Assembly (NCBI GenBank): GCA_017640785.1
Contig: JAEPPZ010000004.1
Coordinates: forward strand, 130,314-194,313
DNA: 64,000 nt
Source: Balneola sp.
GTDB taxonomy: Bacteria; Bacteroidota; Rhodothermia; Balneolales; Balneolaceae
Reading direction: 5' to 3'
Shown: one piece after another, positions 8,634 to 18,575 of the stretch
How positions within the stretch are numbered: position 1 is the stretch's first letter
Layout of the letters: each line of letters starts with the position of its first letter
The notes under the pieces: model-generated
Database searches by the model: none
Seen by the model: only the letters and a program-made list of their open reading frames with translations
What the model was told of the DNA's origin: nothing
Made by a program: the position numbers and the translations under genes

Positions 8634-9452
8634 ATGAACACCTTAAATATGAAACCGATTTACATCCTGTTTTTAACCTTTTTTGTGCTTTTTTCTGGAT
8701 CAAACCTTCAAGCTCAGGAAATGGATAGCCTGAATACGGACACCTCTTTTGCTGAGCTATCTATGATCCTGTTGCAAAACGTACGGGACGGCAAACCAAC
8801 AAAACAGATTGAAAGTAAGCTGGCTGAGGTTTCCCAAGAGGAATTAAATGCAGATCTGAATACAGAATCTGAGAAAAAGGCTTTTTGGTTGAATATTTAC
8901 AATGCATACGTGCAGATCTTGTTGCTGGATAAACCTGATTTGTTTGAGGATAGAAATTCCTGGTTTGGGTACAACTTCTTTTCGTCGCCACAGGTCACCA
9001 TAGCCGGAAAAGAATTGAGCTTTGATACCATCGAGCATGGAATTATTCGTCATTCCAAGATCAAACTTTCTATGGGTTATTGGGATAAATGGTTTCCAAG
9101 CGATTACGAAGTGATGTTCCGTTGGGAAGAAGTTGATCCAAGGGTTCACTTTGCGTTGAATTGCGGAGCTAAAGCATGTCCATATATCGCTATTTATGAT
9201 CCTGAAAGGGTAGAGGAGCAACTCGATATCTCCTCCAAGCAATATCTGGAAAAGACTACTGAATACGATGCTGATCAAGACAAAGTGAAGGTAAATGCAC
9301 TTATGAGTTGGTTTCGAGCCGACTTCGGAGGTAAATCAGGAGCGGTAGAAATGCTAAAGAAGTATGAGATCATTCCTCAGGATGCAGATCCATCAGTAAG
9401 TTTTCTGGAATACGACTGGACACTGGAATTGGATAATTACAAAGATATCTAA
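8634..9452 (+). CDS. Exported DUF547 protein
   Basis: 272 residues with an N-terminal signal peptide (hydrophobic core, cut near LQAQE). A DUF547 domain follows: KKAFWLNIYNAYVQ near the N-terminus, DTIEHGIIR, and HFALNCGAKACP with a conserved Cys pair. DUF547 is found in exported bacterial proteins and plant proteins and has a papain-like Cys/His arrangement. No biochemical role is firmly established. The start could also be the Met five codons in (8649). Its 3' end overlaps the convergent histidine kinase gene by four bases. Confidence 0.8.
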   Translation: MNTLNMKPIYILFLTFFVLFSGSNLQAQEMDSLNTDTSFAELSMILLQNVRDGKPTKQIESKLAEVSQEELNADLNTESEKKAFWLNIYNAYVQILLLDKPDLFEDRNSWFGYNFFSSPQVTIAGKELSFDTIEHGIIRHSKIKLSMGYWDKWFPSDYEVMFRWEEVDPRVHFALNCGAKACPYIAIYDPERVEEQLDISSKQYLEKTTEYDADQDKVKVNALMSWFRADFGGKSGAVEMLKKYEIIPQDADPSVSFLEYDWTLELDNYKDI

Positions 9453-10675
9453 TTCTTTTGATCGAAGATCTTTACCGGTAGATGTACCAGAATCTCGGTT
9501 CCTTTGTTTAGCTCTGATCTGATTTCGATGGTTCCTTTAAGTGTATTGATCAGATGCTTTGAAAGTTGAAATCCAAAGCCAAAACCACGTTCATCATTTG
9601 TTCCGGGAGTTGATTGAGCCTGATGATTTATCATTTGTTCAATTTGCTGCTCAGTCATGCCTACACCGTCATCTTTAACAGTGAAGTTTAACAGAGCTCT
9701 GGAGTCTTTGATTTCTCCAAAAGCCAAATTAACAACAACGTTGCCATTCGGGTTTGTGAACTTTATTGCATTCGAGATCATATTTCCGAAGATCTGTAGC
9801 ATTTTGTTTTTTGGGAACAACAGCTCTTTGTTTACGATTTCGATATGAACTCTGAAATCAATCTCTTTAAGCTGTGCCTGAGGTTTGTACAAATCGACCA
9901 GCTTTTCTTTCAATGTGGACAGATCAAATGTTTCTCTTTTAAAGTCTGGCTTCTCATCACTTTTTCTGTGTGTTGAAAGGATCTCATCAGCCAGTTCAAG
10001 AACGGTTTTTCCACCTTTGTTGATCATCTCGATCAATTCAATAATATTGGAAATATCCTGTTCTTCGGCATTATCTTTTATGATCTGAGATAAACCTATA
10101 ATTCCTCCAATAGGTCCGCGAATATCATGACTAACTTTTCGGGAAACATCGTCTGCTTCCTCCAGTTTTTCTCGGAGATCTTTCACTAATTTATAATGCT
10201 CCAGTCGTCTCATAACTTCATCAGCTATGATCTTGAACATTTCGATCTTTTCAGGAGGGAAGGAGTGATTGGTTTGATCCATCACACAAATAGCGCCTAT
10301 GTTAATGCCATCTTTAGTACGCAAAGGAATTCCGAAATAATATTTCAACTTGGGTTCACCCACTATATAAGGCTTATCTTTGAATTCCTCGCTTTTATGC
10401 AGATCAGAAAGCTCTAAATAATCCTCTTCATAAATGGTATGATCACAAATCGAATCTTTTCTGGGCATCTGTTCCTGTTCAATTCCGTAATCTGAGATCG
10501 ACCACTGTGTGTTGGCTCCGATCAGGTTGATCAATGAAATCGGCGTTCCCGAAATATGAGCAGCAAGCTTTGACAAGTCATCCAGATCTTCAAAATCTTT
10601 GGAATAATCTATGTCGAATTCAGCTAGTCTTGTGAGGCGATCAAGTTCTTTTTGTTCGTCTTCGATTTGTATCAT
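9449..10675 (-). CDS. GAF-domain sensor histidine kinase
   Basis: 408 residues, no membrane segment, so cytoplasmic. The N-terminal GAF domain (about 15-160) contains SLINLIGANTQWSIS, the CDHTI motif and GIPLRTKDG, as in light- or redox-linked GAF kinases. After a short coiled coil comes a HisKA-like H-box with VSHDIRG (H183). The HATPase domain has NMISNAIKF, DDGVGMT and a glycine-rich GFGFGFQLSK. It lacks its own receiver domain and no partner regulator is adjacent; the nearest response regulator is at 13625. The ligand of the GAF domain cannot be read. Confidence 0.86.
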   Translation of the reverse strand: MIQIEDEQKELDRLTRLAEFDIDYSKDFEDLDDLSKLAAHISGTPISLINLIGANTQWSISDYGIEQEQMPRKDSICDHTIYEEDYLELSDLHKSEEFKDKPYIVGEPKLKYYFGIPLRTKDGINIGAICVMDQTNHSFPPEKIEMFKIIADEVMRRLEHYKLVKDLREKLEEADDVSRKVSHDIRGPIGGIIGLSQIIKDNAEEQDISNIIELIEMINKGGKTVLELADEILSTHRKSDEKPDFKRETFDLSTLKEKLVDLYKPQAQLKEIDFRVHIEIVNKELLFPKNKMLQIFGNMISNAIKFTNPNGNVVVNLAFGEIKDSRALLNFTVKDDGVGMTEQQIEQMINHQAQSTPGTNDERGFGFGFQLSKHLINTLKGTIEIRSELNKGTEILVHLPVKIFDQKN

Positions 10676-10733
10676 TAATTAGATCAACAGGTTAATTTAT
10701 CTATTGTTACTATGTTAATTACTCTGAATAGAT

Positions 10734-11627
10734 TTAGTTCCGGGAGTATCCCCAGAAATCTACACGATTGAGCGCAATGTAAGGAACAGCAATGATCTTA
10801 TTGGTTCTGTCGATGCCAATATCTGCGGGTCTGCCAATGGTATGGATCAGTATCTTGTTTGAACTACCGTCATGTACACGGATGCTTTGGTCAACCTGAC
10901 TTGCTACCAATAACATATCTTCGTCAAATTCTAAGCCATCAAAATTTCCACCTTGGAAGGTGTAGTGTTCTTCCACTTCTTTAGTTATTCTGAATGAATA
11001 AAACGTAGTGTCACCACGCCAAGGAGCGAGGACAAACTCGTTTTTCAGAAGACTAAATGTAATTCCATTCGGATATACAGGGAGAGAGTCGAAGAATACA
11101 GAAGGAGAGTCGTTTTCTATTTTATAAACGATCGGTTTTCCGGTGTCAGTTACATAAATACTTCCGGAGCCATCTCCTGAAACATCATTAAGGAAACCCG
11201 GCTGAAATGATGTGAAATCTATGAATTTTTGTTGAGCTCCTGTTTTGGTGTCAAAGACATGAACACCTGTTACATCGGCTACCCAAAGAGATCCTTTTTC
11301 GATAAACATCCCTCGTGGAGCATGAAATGGAAATTCATCTGTTCCGGTCATGAAATTCATTTCAACTACATTTCCTTCAGCATCTACTTTGGTAATAAAT
11401 CCATTGCTGTCAAGATCATTTCCGCCACCATTGAAATTCGAAATGAAATACACATTTTGAGATTCATCATACCGAACCGCTTCAGGTTGGCTGAGTCCTT
11501 CTACAGAAAAGAGGATGGAGGTAGAATCCTGTACGGTTTCAAAATCGGCTGCGATGCGTTGCTTTTTTTGCGTTGTACAGGATAAAGCTGTTAGAAAAAC
11601 GAGTAGAGTTATAGAAAGTGATTTCAT
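10734..11627 (-). CDS. SMP-30/gluconolactonase-like beta-propeller lipoprotein
   Basis: 297 residues with a lipoprotein signal (LTALSC, lipid on the Cys), so probably anchored in the envelope. The rest is a six-bladed beta-propeller of the SMP-30/NHL kind: SQPEAVRYDES, HAPRGMFIEKGSLWVADVTGVHVFD, VSGDGSGSIYVTDTG and YPNGITF repeats. Members bind divalent metal and some hydrolyse lactones. The exact substrate is unknown. It is a single gene with a short promoter gap to bioB. Confidence 0.72.
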   Translation of the reverse strand: MKSLSITLLVFLTALSCTTQKKQRIAADFETVQDSTSILFSVEGLSQPEAVRYDESQNVYFISNFNGGGNDLDSNGFITKVDAEGNVVEMNFMTGTDEFPFHAPRGMFIEKGSLWVADVTGVHVFDTKTGAQQKFIDFTSFQPGFLNDVSGDGSGSIYVTDTGKPIVYKIENDSPSVFFDSLPVYPNGITFSLLKNEFVLAPWRGDTTFYSFRITKEVEEHYTFQGGNFDGLEFDEDMLLVASQVDQSIRVHDGSSNKILIHTIGRPADIGIDRTNKIIAVPYIALNRVDFWGYSRN

Positions 11628-11715
11628 CGAGTAATTTTTGAGTTAATTGAAATTCACCTTCTTATCTAAGATTTACAAGTACTGCTAAGAAAGAGTTTGT
11701 AAATATTTACCGTTA

Positions 11716-12708
11716 CTAAGCCTGAACAGGAATATGCTCCGGCTTTGCATTCTTGTATGAAGGACGTGGCTTCAATCCAAACAACTCAAACATATGCATA
11801 TCTTCGTCTAGTTCATTGTTGTCGGTGGTAAGTAATTTCTCACCGGTAAAGATGGAATTAGCTCCCGCCATAAAGCAAAGTGCCTGTTCTTCGAAGCTCA
11901 TGCGAACACGTCCTGCAGAAAGACGAACCATAGATTGTGGCATCAAAATTCTGGCGGTGGCGATCATTCGAGCCATATCCCAACTTGGTACTTTAGGCTG
12001 ATTTTCCATCGGAGTTCCTTTAACAGCGATCAAAGCATTTACAGGAACAGATTCCGGATGCTGATCTAAATTTGACAGCGTATAAAGTAAACCGATTCTG
12101 TCTTCATGTGTTTCGCCCATTCCAATAATTCCACCGGAGCAAACCGAAATATTGTTATCCTGAACTTTTTTGATGGTGTCTAAGCGATCGTCATAAGAAC
12201 GGGTAGTAATGATCTTTTTATAAAAATCTTCGCTGGAATCCAGATTGTGATTGTAAGCATATAATCCGGCTTCTTTAAGTTGAGCAGCTTGTTCATCATT
12301 CAGCATTCCCAAAGTGGCGCACACTTCAAGTCCCATATCAGCTACAGAAGAAACCACGTCTAAAACTTCATCAAAATCTTTGTTTCTTCTGGCACTTCTC
12401 CAGGCTGCTCCCATACAAAAACGAGTACTTCCGGCTTCTTTAGCTCGCTCAGCAGAAGCAAGGATCATTTCCTTAGGCATCAGTTTCTCTGAGTCAACAC
12501 CGGTATCGTAACGCGCTGATTGAGGGCAGTAAGCACAGTCTTCAGAACAGCCACCTGTTTTTATCGAGAGAAGAGTGCAAACCTGAACTTCGCCTGTTTC
12601 ATGATATTCGCGATGGACTGTAGCAGCTCTGTATATTAACTCCATCAAAGGAGTGTTGTAGATCTCTGAGATTTCTTCTTCGGTCCAATCGTTGCGAATC
12701 ACTGACAT
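11716..12708 (-). CDS. bioB: Biotin synthase
   Basis: 330 residues. The radical-SAM motif is CSEDCAYC (C54, C58, C61) followed by PQSARYDTG, the BioB signature. Other conserved blocks include the YNHNLDSS segment, GGIIGMGE and LSAGRVRM near the [2Fe-2S] site. It inserts sulfur into dethiobiotin, the last step of biotin synthesis, in the cytoplasm. No other bio genes are adjacent, so the pathway is dispersed here. No BirA-type operator was recognised in its short upstream gap. Confidence 0.96.
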   Translation of the reverse strand: MSVIRNDWTEEEISEIYNTPLMELIYRAATVHREYHETGEVQVCTLLSIKTGGCSEDCAYCPQSARYDTGVDSEKLMPKEMILASAERAKEAGSTRFCMGAAWRSARRNKDFDEVLDVVSSVADMGLEVCATLGMLNDEQAAQLKEAGLYAYNHNLDSSEDFYKKIITTRSYDDRLDTIKKVQDNNISVCSGGIIGMGETHEDRIGLLYTLSNLDQHPESVPVNALIAVKGTPMENQPKVPSWDMARMIATARILMPQSMVRLSAGRVRMSFEEQALCFMAGANSIFTGEKLLTTDNNELDEDMHMFELFGLKPRPSYKNAKPEHIPVQA

Positions 12709-12828
12709 AAGTATATTTTTTCTGATGTTGATTTACTCATCCAAAAGTAAGAGGTATCGCCTCAAATGCCAATCCATAATTACATTTATTAAAAGGAATA
12801 AAAGTGCTATCGTAAGACTAAAAATTAT

Positions 12829-13518
12829 ATGAAAGAAGTTTTGATTTCCGGTAAAGCGTCCTTCAAAATAGAAGTGCCATATAAATTGTATGAGACAGGG
12901 GAAAAAGGAAAAAAGCCATTGATTGTCTATTTACATGGATTTAATCAAAATATTGATCGCTTTGAGAAAATAGTGAATCCATTAACTGAGCTGAGGGCTT
13001 ATCATTTATTTATTCAGGCGCCTTATCCCATCTATGATGAGACTCGCACTAAAAAAGTAGAAGACTGGGGCAGGAGCTGGTATTTATATGATGGAGAGCA
13101 GCAACAGTTTGTTAGATCAATGGAGCTGTCATCCGAATTCATTCAGGAGATCATAGATGGATTATTACCAAACATAGAAGTGAATAGATTGTGTTTATTT
13201 GGGTATTCTATGGGCGGTTATCTGGCGGGTTATTTTATGCTTTCAAGATGGAAACACGTGAATGAAGCAATCATAATCGGTGCCAGAATAAAAACTGAAG
13301 TTTTCACTGATAGATTACAAGAAGCTAAACACATCAATGTTTTGGCTCTCCATGGATCCGGAGACAAGAGTGTTTTTCCTGAACCACAACAAAAGGAAAT
13401 TGAAAAACTAAAGAATGAAGGATTTAACGCACAATTTAAGTCAATAGAAGCGCAACATAAGCTCTCGCAACAGTTTATAGCGGAAAGCGAATTTTGGCTT
13501 AAGGAAAACGGGTACTAA
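12829..13518 (+). CDS. Phospholipase/carboxylesterase-like alpha/beta hydrolase
   Basis: 229 residues, cytoplasmic. The alpha/beta hydrolase fold shows an oxyanion-hole HG (YLHGFNQN, residue 36 region), nucleophile elbow GYSMGG (S127), an acidic residue after LALHGSGDKS, and a late His in EAQHKLS. It resembles the small carboxylesterase/lysophospholipase (Abhydrolase_2) group. Substrate unknown. It is expressed alone, divergent from bioB. Confidence 0.78.
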   Translation: MKEVLISGKASFKIEVPYKLYETGEKGKKPLIVYLHGFNQNIDRFEKIVNPLTELRAYHLFIQAPYPIYDETRTKKVEDWGRSWYLYDGEQQQFVRSMELSSEFIQEIIDGLLPNIEVNRLCLFGYSMGGYLAGYFMLSRWKHVNEAIIIGARIKTEVFTDRLQEAKHINVLALHGSGDKSVFPEPQQKEIEKLKNEGFNAQFKSIEAQHKLSQQFIAESEFWLKENGY

Positions 13519-13624
13519 TTTCTAATAAATATTATGAGTAGTTAGGTTTTCTTTCTAATGTTTGTTAATTTTTTCTAACCAACATTAAAGACTAACCTGA
13601 TCAGTCAACTAATTTAAAGCGCAT

Positions 13625-14296
13625 ATGAAAATTCTTGTTGTTGAAGATGATCCTTCAGTTAGAACGCTTGTAAAAGCAGTTTTAGAACATAACGACAATA
13701 CCGTAATAACAGCTGAAACTGCTAAGGATGGTCAGGCCTTAGCAACAGGCGAAAATTTTGAAATGATCGTACTCGACCTTGGTTTACCTGATGGAGACGG
13801 ATACGAAGTATGTAAATATATCCGAGATGAAGGGGTAGTTACTCCGGTTCTTATTCTTTCGGGTGAACAAGAGACAGACGTTAAAGTAAAATGCCTTAAA
13901 GTTGGTGCTGATGACTACCTGACAAAGCCATTCAATACTGAAGAGTTACTGGCAAGAATGGAAGCGATCCAACGAAGAACAGAATCTTCCGGTGATCAGA
14001 CGCTTACCTGTGGTGAAATTAATGTTCATTTATTGAAAAGAGAATGCACTGTAAATGATAACAAGCTTCAGCTCACCAATAATGAGTTTAATCTGCTTGT
14101 TTATTTTATAAAGAATAAAAACAGGATAATCACACAAGAAGAACTCGCAGAAAAAGTGTGGGATATTCATTTTGATACTCAAACAAATTATATAAACGTA
14201 TATATTAGTTATCTGAGAAAGAAAATTCGTGAATATACCGAAACTGATTACATTGAGACGATCCGAAAGAAAGGATTTACTTTTCGCTGTAACTGA
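13625..14296 (+). CDS. OmpR/PhoB-family response regulator
   Basis: 223 residues. The receiver domain has the acidic pair EDD near the N-terminus, phospho-acceptor D51 (IVLDLGLPDGDG) and the conserved Lys in LTKPF. The C-terminal winged helix is of the Trans_reg_C type (LTNNEFNLLVYFIKN, then YINVYISYLRKKI and RKKGFTFRC). It binds DNA as a phospho-dependent dimer. No kinase gene is next to it; the GAF kinase at 9449-10675 is a conceivable partner. A strong terminator follows. Confidence 0.93.
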   Translation: MKILVVEDDPSVRTLVKAVLEHNDNTVITAETAKDGQALATGENFEMIVLDLGLPDGDGYEVCKYIRDEGVVTPVLILSGEQETDVKVKCLKVGADDYLTKPFNTEELLARMEAIQRRTESSGDQTLTCGEINVHLLKRECTVNDNKLQLTNNEFNLLVYFIKNKNRIITQEELAEKVWDIHFDTQTNYINVYISYLRKKIREYTETDYIETIRKKGFTFRCN

Positions 14297-14312
14297 TAAA
14301 ATAGAATTTACT

Positions 14313-14345
14313 AAAGCCGTTTCTGAATAAGAGACGGCTTTTTTT
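14313..14345 (+). terminator. Rho-independent terminator after response regulator
   Basis: AAGCCGT and ACGGCTT form a stem extended by TTCT/AGAG-like pairs around GAATA, followed by seven T. It sits between the regulator stop and the trmH start. Confidence 0.88.
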
Positions 14346-14360
14346 ATTTACATTATACAC

Positions 14361-15041
14361 ATGAACAAACAATTAATTGAATATCTGAAACAGTTTATCT
14401 CCGAATCCAGATGGAACCGTATCAATGAGGTTTTAGATAAAAGAACAGAACACATCACTGTCGTTTTAGAAGATATCTATCAACCGCATAATGCGAGTGC
14501 AGTATTAAGAAGCTGCGACGGTTTTGGAATTCAGAATGTTCATGTGATTGAAAATAATAATGTTTTTGATGCGTCATCTGAAGTTACTATTGGAGCTGAT
14601 CAATGGCTTTCATTAAATCGGTATAATGAACGCGACTCAGATAACGTTTCTGCTTGTTTCGAAGTTCTAAGACAAAAGGGATACCAAATTGTTGCTACAA
14701 CACCCCATGAAAATGATCATAATTTAGACGAGCTGGATATTTCAAAACCTACTGCTCTGGTTTTTGGTACAGAGTTGGAAGGCGTTACTGATCAGGTTAT
14801 GGATCAGGCAGATGCTTTTGTAAAAATTCCGATGTCCGGTTTTAGCGAAAGTTTTAATATATCCGTGAGTGCAGCAATCTGTTTGTATGATACTTCAACC
14901 AGATTACGCAGATCTGTCTCAAAATCTGAATGGGCTTTATCTGAAAACAGGAGGGAAGAACTCCTGCTTGAGTGGGTTAAAAAATCCATCAAAGCAGGAG
15001 ATCAGCTTGCAGAAAAATGGTTAGCTGAAAACAGATCCTAA
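14361..15041 (+). CDS. trmH: SpoU-family tRNA/rRNA 2'-O-methyltransferase, TrmH-like
   Basis: 226 residues with the knotted SPOUT fold. Motif 1 is around VLEDIYQPHNASAVLRS, motif 2 VFGTELEGV, and motif 3 the IPMSGFSESFNISVS loop that forms the SAM-binding trefoil knot. The N-terminal stretch and a C-terminal extension after the knot fit TrmH (tRNA Gm18) better than RlmB. Its 3' end overlaps the convergent peptidase gene by four bases. The exact tRNA target is inferred from the subfamily. Confidence 0.85.
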   Translation: MNKQLIEYLKQFISESRWNRINEVLDKRTEHITVVLEDIYQPHNASAVLRSCDGFGIQNVHVIENNNVFDASSEVTIGADQWLSLNRYNERDSDNVSACFEVLRQKGYQIVATTPHENDHNLDELDISKPTALVFGTELEGVTDQVMDQADAFVKIPMSGFSESFNISVSAAICLYDTSTRLRRSVSKSEWALSENRREELLLEWVKKSIKAGDQLAEKWLAENRS

Positions 15042-16411
15042 CGGGGTAATCTTACATCCAGATCTGCAACAGCATATGCAAATACAGCCATTGTAGCCAC
15101 GCACTCATTGAAATCATCAATATTTAGCTTGTCGATCGTATCAACCGCTGTATGATGAAACCAAAAGTATTTGCTACCATCAACATTCAATCCCATTCCG
15201 GGAACGCCATTTCTCATAAGTGGACCAATATCGGCTCCTCCGCCACCTTTTCTTACTTCTCCGGAATCAGCAGACTTAAGTAGTTCACCAATAGAACTTA
15301 GAATTTTAAAAGCATCATCACTTCCGCTAAACCCAAAACCAATTGGATCAAAAACACCGGCATCCGATTCCATAGCAAGAATATGATTATCTAATGATTT
15401 CTCATCCTCTTGTACCCATCTTAAATATTCATTTGCGCCTCTCAAACCATTTTCTTCATTTGTCCATAAGACAACTCGGATGGTTCTTTTAGGACGTACA
15501 CCTGTTTCTTTTATCAACCTTAAAGCTTCCCAGGCAGCTACACAACCACCGCCATCATCCATAGCTCCGTGTCCGTTATCCCAGGCGTCAATATGTCCGC
15601 CCATTACAATGATCTCTTCCGGAAACTCACTTCCTTTAATTTCAGCAATCACATTTCTGGATTGGGCATCGGGTAAGTTTTTGGCTTCCATTTTTAAAGT
15701 AAGAGTAACGGTCTCACCACGTTTTATAAATCGTTCTATCAGATTAGCATCTTCGGTAGTTAGAGCTGCATGGGGAATTTTCTTTACTCCATCTTCATAG
15801 CTCATTGTTCCTGTATGAGGAGTTTGCATAGAATAGGAAGCCACCGATGCCAGTGCACTTGCAACAGCTCCGTGCTTAGCAGCCGCAGAAGCTCCGTTCA
15901 CTCTATACTGTACTGTTTGTCCATAAGTGGTAAAAGGAACATTGAAAAGGACGATCTTTCCTTTAGCTTCAGCGCCTCTTTTTTCAAGATCTTCAAAACT
16001 CTTTACCAACATAACTTCGGCAGTAATTCCTTCTTCAGGAGTTCCAACGCTTCCACCAAGACTCGCCATTGGTAATTCTTTTTGGATAGGAGCATCAAGG
16101 GTAGCAGATTCCTTTCCACGAACCCAATGAGGTACAGTTACAGGCTGAGTCCAAACTCTGTCAAAGCCGTCTTTTTCCATTTCCTGAACTACCCAATCAA
16201 TTCCTTGTTCAAGAACTTCAGAACCACTTAATCTGGGGCCGTAATAGTCTGTTAAATGAGCTAATCTTTCAAAACCCAGATTATTAGCCAGTGCTGCTTT
16301 AATGAGTTTATCGGATGTTTCTTTGATGTTTTGTTTAACCAGCGGTTGACTTACTCCGGGAATTACTAAAAATAAAGCAAATAGGGTAAAGTAGAATTTG
16401 TTCAGTTTCAT
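15038..16411 (-). CDS. Secreted M28 peptidase with PA domain (carboxypeptidase Q-like)
   Basis: 457 residues with a Sec signal peptide ending near GVSQ. A protease-associated insert (about 120-200, around GKIVLFN) interrupts the M28 peptidase core. Metal and catalytic residues are visible in GGHIDAWD, GAMDDGGG, TNEENGL, MESDAG and the late WFHHTAVDT. It resembles plasma glutamate carboxypeptidase/CPQ, which releases amino acids from dipeptides or glutamyl peptides. It probably acts in the periplasm or extracellularly. Confidence 0.86.
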   Translation of the reverse strand: MKLNKFYFTLFALFLVIPGVSQPLVKQNIKETSDKLIKAALANNLGFERLAHLTDYYGPRLSGSEVLEQGIDWVVQEMEKDGFDRVWTQPVTVPHWVRGKESATLDAPIQKELPMASLGGSVGTPEEGITAEVMLVKSFEDLEKRGAEAKGKIVLFNVPFTTYGQTVQYRVNGASAAAKHGAVASALASVASYSMQTPHTGTMSYEDGVKKIPHAALTTEDANLIERFIKRGETVTLTLKMEAKNLPDAQSRNVIAEIKGSEFPEEIIVMGGHIDAWDNGHGAMDDGGGCVAAWEALRLIKETGVRPKRTIRVVLWTNEENGLRGANEYLRWVQEDEKSLDNHILAMESDAGVFDPIGFGFSGSDDAFKILSSIGELLKSADSGEVRKGGGGADIGPLMRNGVPGMGLNVDGSKYFWFHHTAVDTIDKLNIDDFNECVATMAVFAYAVADLDVRLPR

Positions 16412-16495
16412 GAATACAACTTAAGATTTGAAATTTGATTCAAGAAAAAGAAAAGGGAGGACTTATGCTTATTGAAATTGCAAAATAATGTGCAA

Positions 16496-17470
16496 TCAGT
16501 CCATTGATTTTGTATTCTTTCTGGCTATTTCCTGAAAGAGGAGATATTCTTCAGGTGAGATATCCGCAAAAAGATAATTTATGGGATTAACTTTCTGCTT
16601 ATTCAAATGAATCTCGTAGTGAAGATGAGGCCCTTCCGTTAATCCTGAGTTGCCTGAATATCCAATAAGTTGACCTCTTTTTACTTCAGTTCCACGTTTA
16701 ATGTCTTTTGGGACAGTGGACAAATGAGCATAAAGGGTTTCATATCCGTATCCGTGATCAATTACAATTATACGACCAAGCGTTCCTCTGAGTCCTACAT
16801 ACTTAACCTTTCCATTTGCTGTAGAATATACTGAACTTCCGATATCCGCGCGAAAATCAGCTCCACCATGCGTTCTGGGATATCCTAAAACAGGATGCTC
16901 TCTCATTCCAAAACTACTCAGCAAAATACCGGCTGTTGGTTTTATTGCAGGTAAGTGATGTAGTTTATCCTTATTGGTGTTGTAAGACTGTTTAAGTTCT
17001 TCAAAGCTGATTTTTTGAATACTGATACGTCGTTCCAGATTATCAATTTTTGAAGATGTCCATCTCAAAAGTTCAGCTGTGGATTGATTATAAACATCAA
17101 ATTCCGGATTAGGAGTACCGCCACCTGAGCCAGCTTCACGCTCATCAGCAGAAATTTCTTCCAGACCTAATACAGAACGATAAACTTCATTGTCAGCTTC
17201 TGCTATTTCTTTGAGTTGGCTGTCAATATCTAAAATGGATTTTTTGGTTGTCTCAAGCTGCTTATAAAGAATTTCATTTTCAGCTTTAAGTGCTAACTCA
17301 GCTGGTGTACCTACATAACTGGAAAGAAAAATTATACCCAGACCTGATAGAAACACTCCGGTTAATATCCAGATAGATAAGTTATAGATGATTTGCTCTG
17401 CTTTATTATACTCCATTGGTATAAATTCGCAGCTTTCCTCGTCGTAGTAATAATGATTATGTAATGACAT
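16496..17470 (-). CDS. Membrane-anchored M23 metallopeptidase
   Basis: 324 residues. A short cytoplasmic N-terminus, one transmembrane helix (about 32-52) and a periplasmic coiled coil (about 60-95 and 140-170) precede a LytM/M23 domain. The zinc ligands are intact: H201 and D205 in THGGADFRA, H249 in YAHLS, H282 and H284 in PHLHYE. It is therefore likely to be an active peptidoglycan DD-endopeptidase rather than an EnvC-type inactive activator. Architecture resembles the Bacteroidota cell-shape M23 proteins. Confidence 0.87.
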   Translation of the reverse strand: MSLHNHYYYDEESCEFIPMEYNKAEQIIYNLSIWILTGVFLSGLGIIFLSSYVGTPAELALKAENEILYKQLETTKKSILDIDSQLKEIAEADNEVYRSVLGLEEISADEREAGSGGGTPNPEFDVYNQSTAELLRWTSSKIDNLERRISIQKISFEELKQSYNTNKDKLHHLPAIKPTAGILLSSFGMREHPVLGYPRTHGGADFRADIGSSVYSTANGKVKYVGLRGTLGRIIVIDHGYGYETLYAHLSTVPKDIKRGTEVKRGQLIGYSGNSGLTEGPHLHYEIHLNKQKVNPINYLFADISPEEYLLFQEIARKNTKSMD

Positions 17471-17543
17471 ATCCTATTTTAAAAACCTAACAAATTTACG
17501 CACTTGTAGTTTCCCAGTCAAAGAGTAACTAAACATTCTAATG

Positions 17544-18575
17544 TTACTCAACATCACCTTCAAAGTATTCGATCGCTCTTCTGGGAGTAGGATCGAAATC
17601 CCCGGTTTTACTGGCTATTTTTGACTGGATCCTGTCCTGGAATGCTTTTGCGGGATCGTAGCCATAATGTTTCAGTAAATAATTCATGGCAATCACTTCG
17701 GCGATTACAGTTATATTTTTTCCCGGAGTGATAGGAAGGTGGATCAAAGGAATATCCAGATTTAAAATAGAGACAGAGTCATGATTGAGTCCTGTTCGTT
17801 CAACATCGCGTGTTTCGTCCCAAAGAGTGAGTTCTAATACAACCTCCAGTCTTTTTTGATATCGGATAGAGCGGATGCCAAACATCGACATCACATCTAC
17901 AATACCAAGTCCACGGATTTCCATAAAATGTTTACTCATCTCCGTAGCTGAAGACATGAGCACGTTGCTTTTTTTGGTAAGCATTACCACGTCATCAGCA
18001 ACCAAACGATGACCGCGTTCAATAAGATCAAGTGCTACTTCACTTTTACCAATTCCGGATTTTCCTGCTATCAAAATCCCAATCCCATACACATCCACCA
18101 TAGCGCCATGCACCATAGTTTGAGTTGCAAACTGATCTTCCAGAAAATCCCTGAGTAAAAACATGAATCGGGTCGTTTCTACCGGAGTGGAATAGATAGG
18201 AATGGAAGCTTTCTCAGCAATTTTGATTAAATCATCTGAGAGTTTATTACCATCCGTTAAAAAGATCACCGGCAAATCGAAACCGGTAATGTTTTCGAAT
18301 GCTTTTATTTGTTCAGAATTTGGCAGATGATCCAGAAATTGAGTTTCAGTGTTACCTATTATCTGGATTCTTTTAAAAGTAAAAAGATCGGTGTAGCCGG
18401 CTAGAGCCATCCCCGGTCTGTGAAGATCAACTTCATAAACGAATTTATATTCAGAACAATCACCGGAAGTACAAGCGGTTAAATTAAGCTGAACACGTTC
18501 CCTTAGTTTTTGAACTAAATAAGAAACGCTGATCTTTTCTTTACGAGGAATAGGCTCGCTGGCAGTAAATGGCAT
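17544..18575 (-). CDS. hprK: HPr kinase/phosphorylase
   Basis: 343 residues. The N-terminal HprK domain (1-145) is followed by the kinase domain with Walker A AGKSGIGKS (170-178), GHRLVADD and the HprK signature MEIRGLGIVDV. It phosphorylates a serine of HPr-like proteins and dephosphorylates it with inorganic phosphate. No HPr or PTS gene lies in the window. The gene overlaps the upstream hpf gene at one base, matching the conserved hpf-hprK neighbourhood. Confidence 0.94.
   Translation of the reverse strand: MPFTASEPIPRKEKISVSYLVQKLRERVQLNLTACTSGDCSEYKFVYEVDLHRPGMALAGYTDLFTFKRIQIIGNTETQFLDHLPNSEQIKAFENITGFDLPVIFLTDGNKLSDDLIKIAEKASIPIYSTPVETTRFMFLLRDFLEDQFATQTMVHGAMVDVYGIGILIAGKSGIGKSEVALDLIERGHRLVADDVVMLTKKSNVLMSSATEMSKHFMEIRGLGIVDVMSMFGIRSIRYQKRLEVVLELTLWDETRDVERTGLNHDSVSILNLDIPLIHLPITPGKNITVIAEVIAMNYLLKHYGYDPAKAFQDRIQSKIASKTGDFDPTPRRAIEYFEGDVE

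Noticed and set aside
8844-9278. 144-codon antisense frame across the DUF547 gene
   Set aside because: The sense strand has a recognisable domain with signal peptide; the antisense product has no family features.
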